This document shows, one piece after another, positions 27,601 through 35,887 of a DNA stretch of 47,247 nucleotides (positions are counted from its first letter, which is position 1; each line of letters begins with the position of its first letter). The stretch comes from CAZHOV01 sp964534315 (GTDB taxonomy: Bacteria > Bacteroidota > Bacteroidia > Chitinophagales > Saprospiraceae): positions 1 to 47,247 of the forward strand of contig CAZHOV010000017.1 of assembly GCA_964534315.1 (NCBI GenBank), in the 5' to 3' direction. The position numbers and the translations under genes were made by a program. A model generated the notes under the pieces. It was given only the letters and a program-made list of their open reading frames with translations. It was not told the DNA's origin and did not search any database.

Positions 27601-28542
27601 GATACCCTCCAGACGCTGGGGCAAGATTCGAAAAGTCCGGTAAAGGATTTTACTTTACAGAAGAAAATATTATTTAAAGGAGCGGCAACTGTTAAAAATG
27701 GAACATTTCAGTTTACCTTTGTGGTGCCGAAAGATATTGATTATAGTTTTGGCGCCGGAAAGATTAGTTATTATGCTGAAAACGGGACTATTGACGCGGC
27801 TGGTTTTTCTGATGAAATCACGGTTGGGGGCTCTTCAGATGTTGCTCTAAATGATGATCAGGGGCCGTTGGTTGAAGTTTTTATGAATAATGAAGATTTT
27901 GTAAGAGGGGGGCTAACAGATGAAAATCCGATATTGCTCGCCAAGTTTTTTGACGATAACGGAATTAATATTGTCGGGAATAGTATTGGGCACGATTTGA
28001 CCGCCACGCTTGATGAGGATGTTCAAAATATCTATACGCTCAATGACTTTTATGAAGCAGCACTAGACGATTATACCAGAGGTACGGTGCGGTTTCCTTT
28101 GTATGATATGGAAGAAGGAGTACACCGGGTGCGTGTGAAAGCCTGGGATGTGGCAAATAATTCTGGCGAAGGAGATACAGAATTTGTGGTGGCCAGTTCC
28201 GAAGAGGTTGCGCTGGAGCACGTCTTAAATTATCCAAACCCCTTTACAACCTGTACCTGGTTCGAGTTTGATCCTAATCAGCCGTTGGGGCAGATCCTGG
28301 ATGTTCAGATCCGGATATTTACCGTTTCCGGGAAATTAGTTAAAACGCTTGATAAGCAGGTTGTGATGAGTGGTGATCGCGTTTCCCGTAATGATGGGAT
28401 TAAATGGGACGGAACGGATGACTTTGGAGATCAGTTGGCCAGAGGAGTTTATTTGTACAAAGTGCGGGTAGGGACCACCGATCTGAGCGGTGCTTTTAAG
28501 TCAGCAGAAAGTGAATTTGAAAAACTAGTGATCCTGAAATAA
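24667..28542 (+). CDS. porU: T9SS sortase/C25 peptidase PorU
   Basis: PorU is the cell-surface gingipain-type (C25) cysteine protease that removes C-terminal sorting domains of T9SS cargo and attaches A-LPS. Signal peptide to about residue 19 (TYAQ). The C25 domain spans about 550-920, with RYLLLMGDGSFDYRN, the catalytic His789 in MNYLGHGGSTGW and the catalytic Cys823 in VTATCSFTGFDEP. After Ig-like parts, the C-terminus (about 1175-1291) is an FlgD-like domain: LNYPNPFTTCTWFEF, ARGVYLYKVRV. 1291 residues, as expected. It is followed by porV after 125 nt, the conserved order. Confidence 0.95.
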   Translation: MRKIILSTGFLIATLLTYAQNPIIIKKNINWEKSPFLYSPTETYTLSIYRFDGAMYHPDHPTLPVFSQQVSLDGPGNLDVRVLDVRYASLDKAPSGDDNFLSNELNITTSVIQERNTFKGNIHFIPIIKTGNNRYEKVVYIELEISRNPSPVVSQRGPTTTTSKLADGTIYKIGVSTTGMHKITYSFLRDELGISIDNIDPRKIQLLGNGGGALPRGNSEFRYDDLKENPIFISGEGDGSFDESDYILFYGEGADKWFLEEETKQFFMERNPFSNLNFYFIKIGAQNGQRIQNIASLGQSPDYTTDSFNDYAQFESDKLNLLYEFASTQGSGQEWFGDNFRIVRERTYNDLFTFPNIKTNEPATIEVRFAGRSGNTSNFFVEVAGETFNRGLSSVNLSQSLNRYCNAATLSGTFNPTSPNIDVQIRYPETSGVSEGWLDFIRVNVRRGLTLNSSQMAFRDTRISEFNFVEFVLANANGNTQVWDISDPVSPKRQGTNLNNGTLRFTINTNSSTVLNQYVAFDPTANLLAPSAVGTVPNQNIHGIDNVDMVILYHRDFEGATQRLADHRQAFSELNVATVRIDQLYNEFSSGRQDPTAIRDFARMLLDRNDRFRYLLLMGDGSFDYRNILGLEENQRHHYIPTFETNESFDPIKSFPTDDYYALLSPVEGTNLKGALDIAVGRLPVKSAGEANELVDKIIQYETDPDQLKDWRLRIAMVADDEDSGTHFNGADKIARFVEQNHPVFNVDKIYFDAFQQVSTPGGNRFPDVQTAINQDIFKGVLVMNYLGHGGSTGWAQERVLSTPDIINWNNDDRPVVLVTATCSFTGFDEPNYVTGGEHAVLNSKGGAIALFTTVRAVYAHSNERLTDSLFRRLFLQINGVYPPIGEILMNSKNSNNADTININARKFALIGDPAMKISVPRYNVVTTKINGQDLGTANADTLKALSKVTVEGYVADENGQLMSDFNGRVYPTIFDKRDTLQTLGQDSKSPVKDFTLQKKILFKGAATVKNGTFQFTFVVPKDIDYSFGAGKISYYAENGTIDAAGFSDEITVGGSSDVALNDDQGPLVEVFMNNEDFVRGGLTDENPILLAKFFDDNGINIVGNSIGHDLTATLDEDVQNIYTLNDFYEAALDDYTRGTVRFPLYDMEEGVHRVRVKAWDVANNSGEGDTEFVVASSEEVALEHVLNYPNPFTTCTWFEFDPNQPLGQILDVQIRIFTVSGKLVKTLDKQVVMSGDRVSRNDGIKWDGTDDFGDQLARGVYLYKVRVGTTDLSGAFKSAESEFEKLVILK

Positions 28543-28628
28543 GTTCAAATGTGAATTTTTTTTTCAGGATAAAATAATTTTTATGATCAACTGTTTAGTT
28601 GATGAGAAAGATATTCTAATCATTTCTT

Positions 28629-28636
28629 TATATTTG
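28629..28636 (+). promoter_or_regulatory. -7 box of porV promoter
   Basis: TATATTTG, a full TAnnTTTG match, 31 nt upstream of the chosen porV ATG (28668), giving a short leader. A TTG at 28599-28601 is somewhat too far to be an ideal -33 element. Confidence 0.6.
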
Positions 28637-28667
28637 CATTCCTTTTCAGAAAATAGTGATTTCGATT

Positions 28668-29882
28668 ATGAAAAAAATTTTCCTTGCTTTTCTATGCCTT
28701 TTTATGGCAACAAGCATACAACTCATTGAAGCCCAGCCTTGTTTTGAGGACCCGCCGGGTAGCGGCAACTTTAGAGCACCGGATGGCTCCAACTGTGTAA
28801 ATACCATTGTTTCTGCCGTACCTTTTCTTCGGATCGTGCCGGACGCCCGCTCCGGAGCTATGGGGGATGTTGGTATAGCCCTTTCCCCGGATGCCAATGC
28901 CATGCATTTCAATGCTTCAAAGTTGGCATTTGTAGAGGATAAAGTGGGCGTTTCCGCTACTTATACTCCCTGGTTGCGCGCTTTAGGCCTCAACGATGTT
29001 TACATGGCTTATTTGTCGAGCTATTACAGCATTGACGATCTTCAAACGCTTGGATTGAGTTTGCGTTATTTTTCTCTGGGAAGCATTGCCTTCACAGATG
29101 ATAATGGGCAGCCGCTCGGAGAAGGTCGTCCTAATGAGTTTGAAATTGCAGGAGCCTACACGCGTAAATTAGGGGAGAATTTCTCAGCTGGTCTTACTGC
29201 CAAGTTTATCTTTTCAAACCTGGCGGCAGGTCAAACTATCGGTTCGGTCAATATTACACCGGGAACAGCGGGAGCTGCCGACGTATCTTTTACTTACCGG
29301 ACGCCATTCAAGATTTCAGAAGAGGAATCTGATCTGTTTATCGGTTTGGCCATCTCTAATATCGGAACAAAGATCACCTACACAGAGTCTATTAACCGGG
29401 ATTTTATTCCGGCAAACTTAGGACTTGGAGGAGCTGCTAATTTTAGGATCGACCGCTTCAATACCATCACTGTAGCGGGAGATATCAATAAGCTCCTCGT
29501 TCCAACTCCTTGCCTTGGTGATAATTGCGATGAAGATAATAATCAGATCGCTGATTATAAAGAACAATCTATGTTCAACGGTGTGCTATCCTCCTTTACC
29601 GATGCGCCGAACGGCTTAAGCGAAGAGCTCAACGAGCTGATGTATTCTATTGGAGTGGAGTATTGGTATGACCAGCAGTTTGCAGTGCGAGCCGGTTATT
29701 ACTCGGAACACCGTACCAAGGGTAACCGGAAGTTCTTTACAGTAGGTCTGGGACTGCGATATAGTATTTTTGGTATCAATTTCTCTTATTTAGTACCTAC
29801 AACCAATCAGCGTAATCCACTCGATAATACGTTACGATTTTCATTGCTTTTCCATTTTGGAGAAGGGGATACGCTTGAGTAA
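28668..29882 (+). CDS. porV: T9SS outer-membrane shuttle protein PorV
   Basis: PorV (LptO) is an FadL-like outer-membrane barrel that carries cargo from the SprA translocon to PorU. Signal peptide ends about EAQ (residue 23). The conserved PorV block is clear: AVPFLRIVPDARSGAMGDVG and ALSPDANAMHFNASKLAF. Repeated barrel strands follow, ending in FSLLFHFGEGD. An acidic insert DNCDEDNNQIADYKEQ lies around residue 290. 404 residues from the ATG at 28668; an in-frame GTG at 28656 would add only MISI before the lipophilic signal. It directly follows porU with its own -7 box. Confidence 0.95.
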   Translation: MKKIFLAFLCLFMATSIQLIEAQPCFEDPPGSGNFRAPDGSNCVNTIVSAVPFLRIVPDARSGAMGDVGIALSPDANAMHFNASKLAFVEDKVGVSATYTPWLRALGLNDVYMAYLSSYYSIDDLQTLGLSLRYFSLGSIAFTDDNGQPLGEGRPNEFEIAGAYTRKLGENFSAGLTAKFIFSNLAAGQTIGSVNITPGTAGAADVSFTYRTPFKISEEESDLFIGLAISNIGTKITYTESINRDFIPANLGLGGAANFRIDRFNTITVAGDINKLLVPTPCLGDNCDEDNNQIADYKEQSMFNGVLSSFTDAPNGLSEELNELMYSIGVEYWYDQQFAVRAGYYSEHRTKGNRKFFTVGLGLRYSIFGINFSYLVPTTNQRNPLDNTLRFSLLFHFGEGDTLE

Positions 29883-29919
29883 GAGAGATTGCCCGGTAAG
29901 AAAATTAATATAACCAATA

Positions 29920-30246
29920 ATGCCTGGGGAGTGGAAACGGCGGAAAATGAATTGGGTGATGGTCACTTTCGGAGTGTTGGGGCTTTGCCTTTATCAATTG
30001 ATCACCCTGCTGACCAGGATCATAGCAGTTGATACGACTGGTTCAAGACCTTGGATAGCTGTGGTTATCGCCCTATTTTTCTTAGTTACTACAGCCACAG
30101 CCTGGCATTTTGAAAGGACGCCCGGAGGATTCAAAAGATTATCCTCCGGGCGTCCTGTTGAACGCACCGGCAAAAAGCTAAAACGAATGCTCCCGGGCGG
30201 AATATTTTTGTATCTATTGCTCAGAATTGCCGGAGCATTTCTTTAA
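29920..30246 (+). CDS. small predicted membrane protein, unknown
   Basis: 108 residues with about three hydrophobic segments: MVTFGVLGLCLYQLITLL (14-31), WIAVVIALFFLVTTATAW (about 45-62) and a C-terminal GIFLYLLLRIAGAF. Basic residues fall between the second and third. I recognise no family. It starts 37 nt after porV in the same direction and may be read through from it. Its stop overlaps the convergent racemase stop by 4 bp. Codons 66-79 coincide with a perfect 15-bp inverted repeat, which is unusual inside a gene and leaves open whether the 3' half is really translated or is a terminator region. Confidence 0.55.
   Translation: MPGEWKRRKMNWVMVTFGVLGLCLYQLITLLTRIIAVDTTGSRPWIAVVIALFFLVTTATAWHFERTPGGFKRLSSGRPVERTGKKLKRMLPGGIFLYLLLRIAGAFL
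30116..30155. repeat. perfect 15-bp inverted repeat
   Basis: Arms 30116-30130 (ggacgcccggaggat) and 30141-30155 (atcctccgggcgtcc), loop of 10 nt. No U tract follows on either strand. It lies within the small membrane-protein frame, between porV and the convergent racemase operon; it may serve as an RNA 3'-end stabiliser or a terminator-like element. Confidence 0.85.
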
Positions 30247-31316
30247 ACCACTCTTTTGTTGATATAGTGAGAACTAAGTAACCTAAGGACTCCCATATAC
30301 TTTAGGTCAAAAGACACGAGATCGCCCACCTTATAGTTTCGCTTATTTTTATTCAGATCAATGATCAACATGTCAGAACTGGCGTTGGCCACTTCAATGT
30401 TAGGATCCTCGGGAATGAGATAATCGGGAGCAATGTCGAGCAGCCCGATATCAAGGATAGCCCGGTAAGATTTCTTTCCGTAATCTTGTTCATCTTCTAT
30501 TTCATAAACTTCCCCTGAAGGGTTTGCAATAAGCTGCCCGGTCGGAAGTTTAGGCTTCTCGGTAATTTCGATCACTTCTGCATAGAGTTTGAAAATATCT
30601 GTTTTCATGCCATTGTATGGCTTTTCGGTGATCAGATTATTTCCAAAGAATAGCGTTTCTCCCATCCGGAAGTGGTTAACAGCCTTGGGGCATCTCTTTC
30701 TGCGTAAGAGCGGAAACACGACAGACGTTCCTCCACTTATATAGGGGATTTTTTTTCCGAAGTGCGCCTCAACTAATTGTTTGTATAAGCTGAGTTGAAT
30801 CAATTTATCTTCGGAAGGCATTACGCCATGCAGGCAATGCAGGTTTGCTCCTATGGCAACGATCTCAATGTTGGGTAGCTCAAAGATTTTTTTATAGAAA
30901 TCAACTAAATGATCTCCCATAATACCCTCTCTTAGATCTCCAAGTTCGATCATAATGGTCACTTTATGGGTCTTATTTTGCCGTTGCGCTTCTTCAGAGA
31001 GCATCCGAATGGTTTCACTTTCCGAATTGAAGCTGACATCAGCATACTTGACCACATTTTCAATGCTTCTTTTCGGAGGTGGTTTGATATAAACCGTTTG
31101 GACATCAGGGTTGAGTTCTTTAATCTTTTTTAGGTTGGATAAACGGCTATCACATGCCTCTATAATTCCGAGATCCAAAACCTCCTGAAGAAATTTTTTA
31201 TTTCCGCAAAGAAGTTTGGTTACTACTGCCCAATCTTTCTTATTTTCCTGAAAATAACTATCCAGGTAGTCGTAATTGTGGCGAAGTTTTTTTCTATCCA
31301 ATGTAATGTAAGCCAT
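30243..31316 (-). CDS. PLP-dependent amino-acid racemase, ornithine racemase-like
   Basis: Fold type III PLP racemase related to clostridial ornithine racemase and YhfX-like proteins. The cofactor lysine is Lys34 in WAVVTKLLCGN. Other visible parts are IMIELGDLREGI, the HCLHGVMPSED loop, ISGGTSVVFPLL and NHFRMGETLFFGN, all typical of that subfamily and unlike classic alanine racemase. 357 residues. It is the last gene of a five-gene operon, 12 nt behind alr. The substrate is inferred to be a basic or related amino acid, from family resemblance only. Confidence 0.82.
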   Translation of the reverse strand: MAYITLDRKKLRHNYDYLDSYFQENKKDWAVVTKLLCGNKKFLQEVLDLGIIEACDSRLSNLKKIKELNPDVQTVYIKPPPKRSIENVVKYADVSFNSESETIRMLSEEAQRQNKTHKVTIMIELGDLREGIMGDHLVDFYKKIFELPNIEIVAIGANLHCLHGVMPSEDKLIQLSLYKQLVEAHFGKKIPYISGGTSVVFPLLRRKRCPKAVNHFRMGETLFFGNNLITEKPYNGMKTDIFKLYAEVIEITEKPKLPTGQLIANPSGEVYEIEDEQDYGKKSYRAILDIGLLDIAPDYLIPEDPNIEVANASSDMLIIDLNKNKRNYKVGDLVSFDLKYMGVLRLLSSHYINKRVV

Positions 31317-31328
31317 AATAAGTTAATT

Positions 31329-32480
31329 TCATGAAACGATCCTCCTCGGTATGTCCGAAGGGAGGCGCGTTAATAATTCATAATTTACTTGTTCACTAAA
31401 GTCACTAAAAGACGAAACGGAGATTTCAAGATCACCTTGTTTTCCAATGAGAACCACTTCATCTCCTTTTTTTACACCTTCCAAATTAGTAACGTCTACA
31501 AGGGTCATATTCATGTTGACCGTACCGATTACTCTGACTCTTTGGTTGTGAATAAGAACAATTCCTTTATTGCTGAGCGATCGAGCAAAGCCGTGGCTGT
31601 AGCCAACGGGCACGGAGGCAACCGTTACGTCTGTATCGGCGAGGAAGGAAGTTCCGTATCCGATAAATTCGCCGGTTTTTACGTACTTGATATCCATGAC
31701 TTTTGACTTCCAGGAGATCAGTCGCTTGAGCGGCTCCGCTTTTTCTTCTTTTTTCTGAAGGTATTCGATCATCACTTCCGGGCTGGGGAAAAAGCCATAT
31801 TGAAGGATGCCGATCCTCACCATATCCATTTGTGTTTTAGGATACCGCATGGCAGCTGCTGAGCAGGCAGTGTGCCTTCTTTTGGGTAATACCCCTTCTT
31901 TTTTTAGCGATTTATATATTTTTTGATAAATAATATGTTGCTTTTTGATTCGGTAATAATTGGCGATGCTCTCCGCTCCGGCATAGTGGGTGCACAGACC
32001 TTCGAAGGAGAGCAAGTAAGGATTACTTCTGAAAAGTTCGATTGCTTGCTTTAGTTCCATATTTTCGATCCCCGTTCTATTCATGCCGGTTTCCACTTCT
32101 ATATGGACCCTTGCCGGTTTGCCACATTTTTTGGCAAATGCCAGAGCTTTTTCAAGCCGATCCATTTCGAAAACAAAAAATTCGATATCGTTCATGATGG
32201 CCCACTCGAGTTGATCATTATCGACCATTCCCATAATGAGGATATTTGAATCTCCGGTACTCACCTTACTCACGCGCAAAGCCTCGTCGGCGCTAAAAAC
32301 CGAGAAATGATCGACGCTACATTCTTCTGCCAGGGGGACAAAGAGTTCGATACCATGCCCATAAGCATTTCCCTTTACGACTGATGAGAACTTTACTTTA
32401 TTCCCGAAATAGTTTTTCAAAAACTGCAGATTGTTCTCAAGGGCAGTTTTGCTGATTTCGATAGTAGATGTATGAAACAT
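31329..32480 (-). CDS. alr: alanine racemase family protein
   Basis: PLP enzyme interconverting L- and D-amino acids. Lys36 in VVKGNAYGHG binds PLP; Tyr in FIGYGTSFLAD is the second catalytic base; MVRIGILQYGF contains the PLP-pyridine arginine; the end reads NYELLTRLPSDIPR. The usual SMDMTMVDVT block is NMNMTLVDVT, so the canonical Asp after the first Met is Asn. That change and the operon partners make a broader-specificity racemase possible rather than the housekeeping enzyme (inference). 383 residues, intact. The start follows the M20 gene stop by 4 nt, so the two are translationally close. Confidence 0.88.
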   Translation of the reverse strand: MFHTSTIEISKTALENNLQFLKNYFGNKVKFSSVVKGNAYGHGIELFVPLAEECSVDHFSVFSADEALRVSKVSTGDSNILIMGMVDNDQLEWAIMNDIEFFVFEMDRLEKALAFAKKCGKPARVHIEVETGMNRTGIENMELKQAIELFRSNPYLLSFEGLCTHYAGAESIANYYRIKKQHIIYQKIYKSLKKEGVLPKRRHTACSAAAMRYPKTQMDMVRIGILQYGFFPSPEVMIEYLQKKEEKAEPLKRLISWKSKVMDIKYVKTGEFIGYGTSFLADTDVTVASVPVGYSHGFARSLSNKGIVLIHNQRVRVIGTVNMNMTLVDVTNLEGVKKGDEVVLIGKQGDLEISVSSFSDFSEQVNYELLTRLPSDIPRRIVS

Positions 32481-32484
32481 GACC

Positions 32485-33648
32485 TTACCTTAATAGTTGA
32501 GTTATGATATTATCAAACATTTGAACTCCAGTTTTGATCAGTTCGTCCGGAAAGTCATAATCCGGATTGTGTAGTGCCGGGGTATCTTTTCCAGATCCCA
32601 GACCAAACATAGCGCCTTTAAAGTGCTGCGTAAACAATCCGAAATCTTCTCCCCATTTAAAGGGATATTTTCTAGATTCTATATTTAACCGATTGTTTTC
32701 GGCTGCATTTTTTATGATTTCAACGGCTTCGGGGTTATTTTTATTGGCGTGGAATACGTGAACCCATTCGTGAGAATAGTCGAGTTTATAAGATTTGGCG
32801 ATCTGTTTGATCACTTGTAACAGTTTTTGAGCCAATCTGTTGAATTGATAATTCGTCCAGGTGCGTATGGTGAGGTGTAATTCCCCGTATCCGGCAGCTG
32901 TTCCATAGGCCAGATCACCAACATTGATGTGTATGGGAGTGATCACCGAAAAATCTTTGGCATCAGGATAATTATTGGATAATATTTCGCTTTTAAGTAA
33001 AATTTCTGCGATGGCATGAGCCGGATTGATTCCGTTTTCGGGTTCTGCAGCGTGGGCTGTTTTTCCTTTAAATTTGAGGATTAAACTTTTTACCGAGGCG
33101 GTAAAGGCTTTTTCTTTAAGGACGATCTGATGCATATCATAGCCTGGAAGATTATGCAAAGCAAATACCAGATCTGGCTTTAGAGATTCAAATTTAGGGT
33201 CATCCAGAATCTTTTTAGCGCCTTCTCCGGTTTCTTCAGCTGGTTGAAATAAGAGGACTACCCTTCCTTTTTTAGGCGGATTTTCGTTTAGTTGTTTAGC
33301 TAAACCCACGATGATTGACGTATGTCCGTCGTGGCCACATTTGTGACCGACTCCTTTATTTTTAGACTTATGGGAAAAGTCATTTACTTCTTGAATGGGC
33401 AGGGCATCTAATTCAGCTCTAAACATGAGCGTCTGGCCCGGAATACCGCTGTCAAAAATAACGGCTAGACCGGTCTTTCCCAGGTTGGTTATGATCTCTT
33501 GCGGATTAAACTCTTTGACTTTATTCAGTACCCGCTTGGCAGTTTTCACCTCTTCATTGGAAACTTCGGGATAGGCATGTAATTCTTTTCTGAAAGTCTC
33601 AATATCTTTAAGGTCTACTAATCTGTGATTGGAATAGGTCGTATTCAT
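32485..33648 (-). CDS. M20 family amidohydrolase (M20D, N-acyl-amino-acid type)
   Basis: Zinc-dependent hydrolase of the M20D subfamily, which removes acyl groups from N-acyl amino acids (for example N-acetyl-diaminopimelate or hippurate). Metal-binding motifs are visible: CGHDGH (Cys104, His106), QPAEE (Glu138-Glu139), ALHN (His165), the lid-domain GKTAHAAEP (His199) and ALHNPDYDFPDE near the C-terminus. 387 residues, no signal peptide, so cytoplasmic. The start overlaps the symporter stop (ATGA), showing tight operon coupling. Substrate unknown; a peptidase function is less likely. Confidence 0.9.
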   Translation of the reverse strand: MNTTYSNHRLVDLKDIETFRKELHAYPEVSNEEVKTAKRVLNKVKEFNPQEIITNLGKTGLAVIFDSGIPGQTLMFRAELDALPIQEVNDFSHKSKNKGVGHKCGHDGHTSIIVGLAKQLNENPPKKGRVVLLFQPAEETGEGAKKILDDPKFESLKPDLVFALHNLPGYDMHQIVLKEKAFTASVKSLILKFKGKTAHAAEPENGINPAHAIAEILLKSEILSNNYPDAKDFSVITPIHINVGDLAYGTAAGYGELHLTIRTWTNYQFNRLAQKLLQVIKQIAKSYKLDYSHEWVHVFHANKNNPEAVEIIKNAAENNRLNIESRKYPFKWGEDFGLFTQHFKGAMFGLGSGKDTPALHNPDYDFPDELIKTGVQMFDNIITQLLR

Positions 33649-35132
33649 GATGTCGTTTCTTGATTTTTTAGATTTCCTTCTACCTTGGAAACGATAATAA
33701 ATGCCAAGGCTGAAGCACTTATTCCTGCAATATTTGCATCAAGACCGAAAGGTAAGGAAATTGAAGAAACTACCAGGACGGTCGTTACGGTGCCTCCTAA
33801 AAGCATGGACCAAAAAGCAGCGTTTGGCGTACTTTCTTTCCAAAATAAAGCTCCCAAAACAGGGATGAACAAGCCTGAAACCATAAATGCATAGGATAAA
33901 AGCATCAATTCGAGTACGTTCGTCATAGCAGAAGCCAGAATTAGTGCTAAAACGCCAATTACCAAAGTCACAATTTGAGAAACTCTTAGTATAGAATTTT
34001 CATCTCCGACGATTTTAGGAAAGAATTTTCCGAGTATGTCAGAAACAACATTTCCTGAAGCAGCCATCAGGCAACTATCAGCTGTTGACATGATTGCTGA
34101 AAAGTAGGCAGAGAGCATCAGTCCCATCAGGCCGGCAGGAAGCACCGTTCGGAGCAATAGGGGTAACCCCATCTCTGCATCTAATGATCCTGCAGTAGCA
34201 TAACCTGCATATTCGAACATACCCTGTTCAACGCCGACTCTGGCAAAAAGTCCCAGCAAAACGCCCATAAATGCCATGGTGGGATATTCTAATAAACCCG
34301 CTATTAACCACGCTCGCTTAGCAGTTTTTTCATCTTTACAAGCATAAATACGCTGGTAAAGAGTCATCCCGACAAACCAAATCGGCACAATGGTCACAAA
34401 CCAATTGACAAGAGTATACCATTCGACATTTTGAAGCGATAAATACTCTTTTGGTAAAACCTGACGAATCCCCTCCAGACCGCCTACCGCAAAATAACCT
34501 AACGGGATGCCAATAAATATAAGCCCCGCCATCAAAATAATCCATTGAACCGTATCAGTATAGATTACTGCTTTTAATCCGCCAATAACGGTGTAAACGA
34601 CAGCGATCGTACCCATGATCAGAAGTGCGGTAAACAGGTCGAGGTCTAGGAAAGTAGCTGATGCCAACTTAGCCCCTGCCAAAATCTGCGAGCTGGTGAA
34701 GCCAATATATCCAATTGCAGAAATAATACCTGCCAGGAGGGCAACCCGTTCGTTGTAAGCGTGAGCAAAAAACTGCGGAAAGGTAAAGAGCTTAAGTTGG
34801 GTCGATAGTTTTGAGATTTTTGGAATCAGAAAAACGGCACTTAGCCAGGCCCCAATTAGACCAGTAAATAACATCCAGGAGCCAGCCAGCCCCATGACGA
34901 ATCCAAGTCCTCCAAGGCCGATAGAAAAACCACCGCCTACATCTGTAGCCACTACCGAGAGTCCAATATGGATACTCCCCATTTTGCGGCCACCCACGAA
35001 ATAGTCATCTGCATTTTCGTTCTTTTTAAAGAAAAAATACCCAACTCCCAGCATAGCCAGGATATATACGACAAAAATAGAAAGATCTAATATGTGCAAA
35101 ACGTAGTAATTTGGTGAAGACTGCTCTGTCAA
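33645..35132 (-). CDS. sodium:solute symporter family transporter
   Basis: SSS-family transporter with about 13 membrane segments over 495 residues. Conserved parts: FFKKNENADDYFVGGRKMG after the first helix, GLSVVATDVGGGFSIGLGGLGF, GYIGFTSSQILAGAK, VYTVIGGLKAVIYTDTVQW and SAYFSAIMSTADSCLMAASG (Na2-site serines). The family couples Na+ to uptake of sugars, proline, acetate, pantothenate and others. The neighbours suggest an amino acid or acyl-amino acid here, by inference. The start at 35132 is a TTG, nine nt past the GNAT stop codon; the first internal ATG lies inside the first helix, so TTG is the best choice. Confidence 0.85.
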   Translation of the reverse strand: MTEQSSPNYYVLHILDLSIFVVYILAMLGVGYFFFKKNENADDYFVGGRKMGSIHIGLSVVATDVGGGFSIGLGGLGFVMGLAGSWMLFTGLIGAWLSAVFLIPKISKLSTQLKLFTFPQFFAHAYNERVALLAGIISAIGYIGFTSSQILAGAKLASATFLDLDLFTALLIMGTIAVVYTVIGGLKAVIYTDTVQWIILMAGLIFIGIPLGYFAVGGLEGIRQVLPKEYLSLQNVEWYTLVNWFVTIVPIWFVGMTLYQRIYACKDEKTAKRAWLIAGLLEYPTMAFMGVLLGLFARVGVEQGMFEYAGYATAGSLDAEMGLPLLLRTVLPAGLMGLMLSAYFSAIMSTADSCLMAASGNVVSDILGKFFPKIVGDENSILRVSQIVTLVIGVLALILASAMTNVLELMLLSYAFMVSGLFIPVLGALFWKESTPNAAFWSMLLGGTVTTVLVVSSISLPFGLDANIAGISASALAFIIVSKVEGNLKNQETTS

Positions 35133-35141
35133 TATGCCTTC

Positions 35142-35651
35142 CTAGGCTGTTTTGGGAGGTGTCGCCTTTTCAGGCTTACTTTTCTGACCAGAGCTATCAG
35201 AAGTACCTTTCTTGTAACGCATCTCCAAATATTTATTGGTAAAACCGATCTTTTCATAAAGGAATTTAGCTGGATTATCAGGTTCCACGTGCAAAGCAAT
35301 ATCCCCTTCTGTTTTGTCAACAGCTTCCAGCATGAGAGACTTTCCGATTCCTTTTCCTCGGTAATCGCCATTAACAGCAATATAAACAAGAATATTTTCA
35401 GGTATGTAGCCGCTCATGCCTGTTTTGTTCAGAACAACAGCTCCCACGATGGTGCCATCATCCTCATAAGTAAGAATACCCCCGCCGGGCGACGGGATTT
35501 CCTTCATGGCATATTCGATGGCCTTTTGGATGTCTTTTCTGGCATCTCCATACTGATCTAGATGATGATATAAAAAGTCAATGAGTTTTTCTTTTTCGAT
35601 CGGGGTTAGTTTTTGAAAAGGAGTATAGAAGTTTAATTTGTAAGATTCCAT
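35142..35651 (-). CDS. GNAT family N-acetyltransferase
   Basis: Acetyl-CoA-dependent acyltransferase. The acetyl-CoA loop Arg98-Gly-Lys-Gly-Ile-Gly103 (NGDYRGKGIGKSLM) and the following HVEPDNPAKFLYEKIGF strand-helix are typical. 169 residues, with a lysine/serine-rich tail after about 150. It is the first gene of the minus-strand racemase operon, so its substrate may be an amino acid handled by the downstream M20 hydrolase and racemases. That is inference from position; the domain alone does not tell. Confidence 0.85.
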   Translation of the reverse strand: MESYKLNFYTPFQKLTPIEKEKLIDFLYHHLDQYGDARKDIQKAIEYAMKEIPSPGGGILTYEDDGTIVGAVVLNKTGMSGYIPENILVYIAVNGDYRGKGIGKSLMLEAVDKTEGDIALHVEPDNPAKFLYEKIGFTNKYLEMRYKKGTSDSSGQKSKPEKATPPKTA

Positions 35652-35887
35652 AGGATAGTTTTTATAGAAACTAAATTCTGTTTTGGCAATGGTTAAATAA
35701 AGAAAAAATATTCTAATTATTTGACTTTTAGCGTTTCTTTATAAAAAATAAAACGTTTTTCACCTATTAAAGTTCGGATAGAAATTAATGTTTGAAACCA
35801 AAACAAGATGGGTAAAAATAGAAGATTTTACCTATCTTGACTATCGAAAATCATTTCAAAAAAAATCCCGCTAATACCAAGTTAAAT

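Noticed and set aside
35837..35887. TTG start of the caspase protein
   Set aside because: It would place 17 polar residues before a normal signal peptide that begins at the ATG at 35888.
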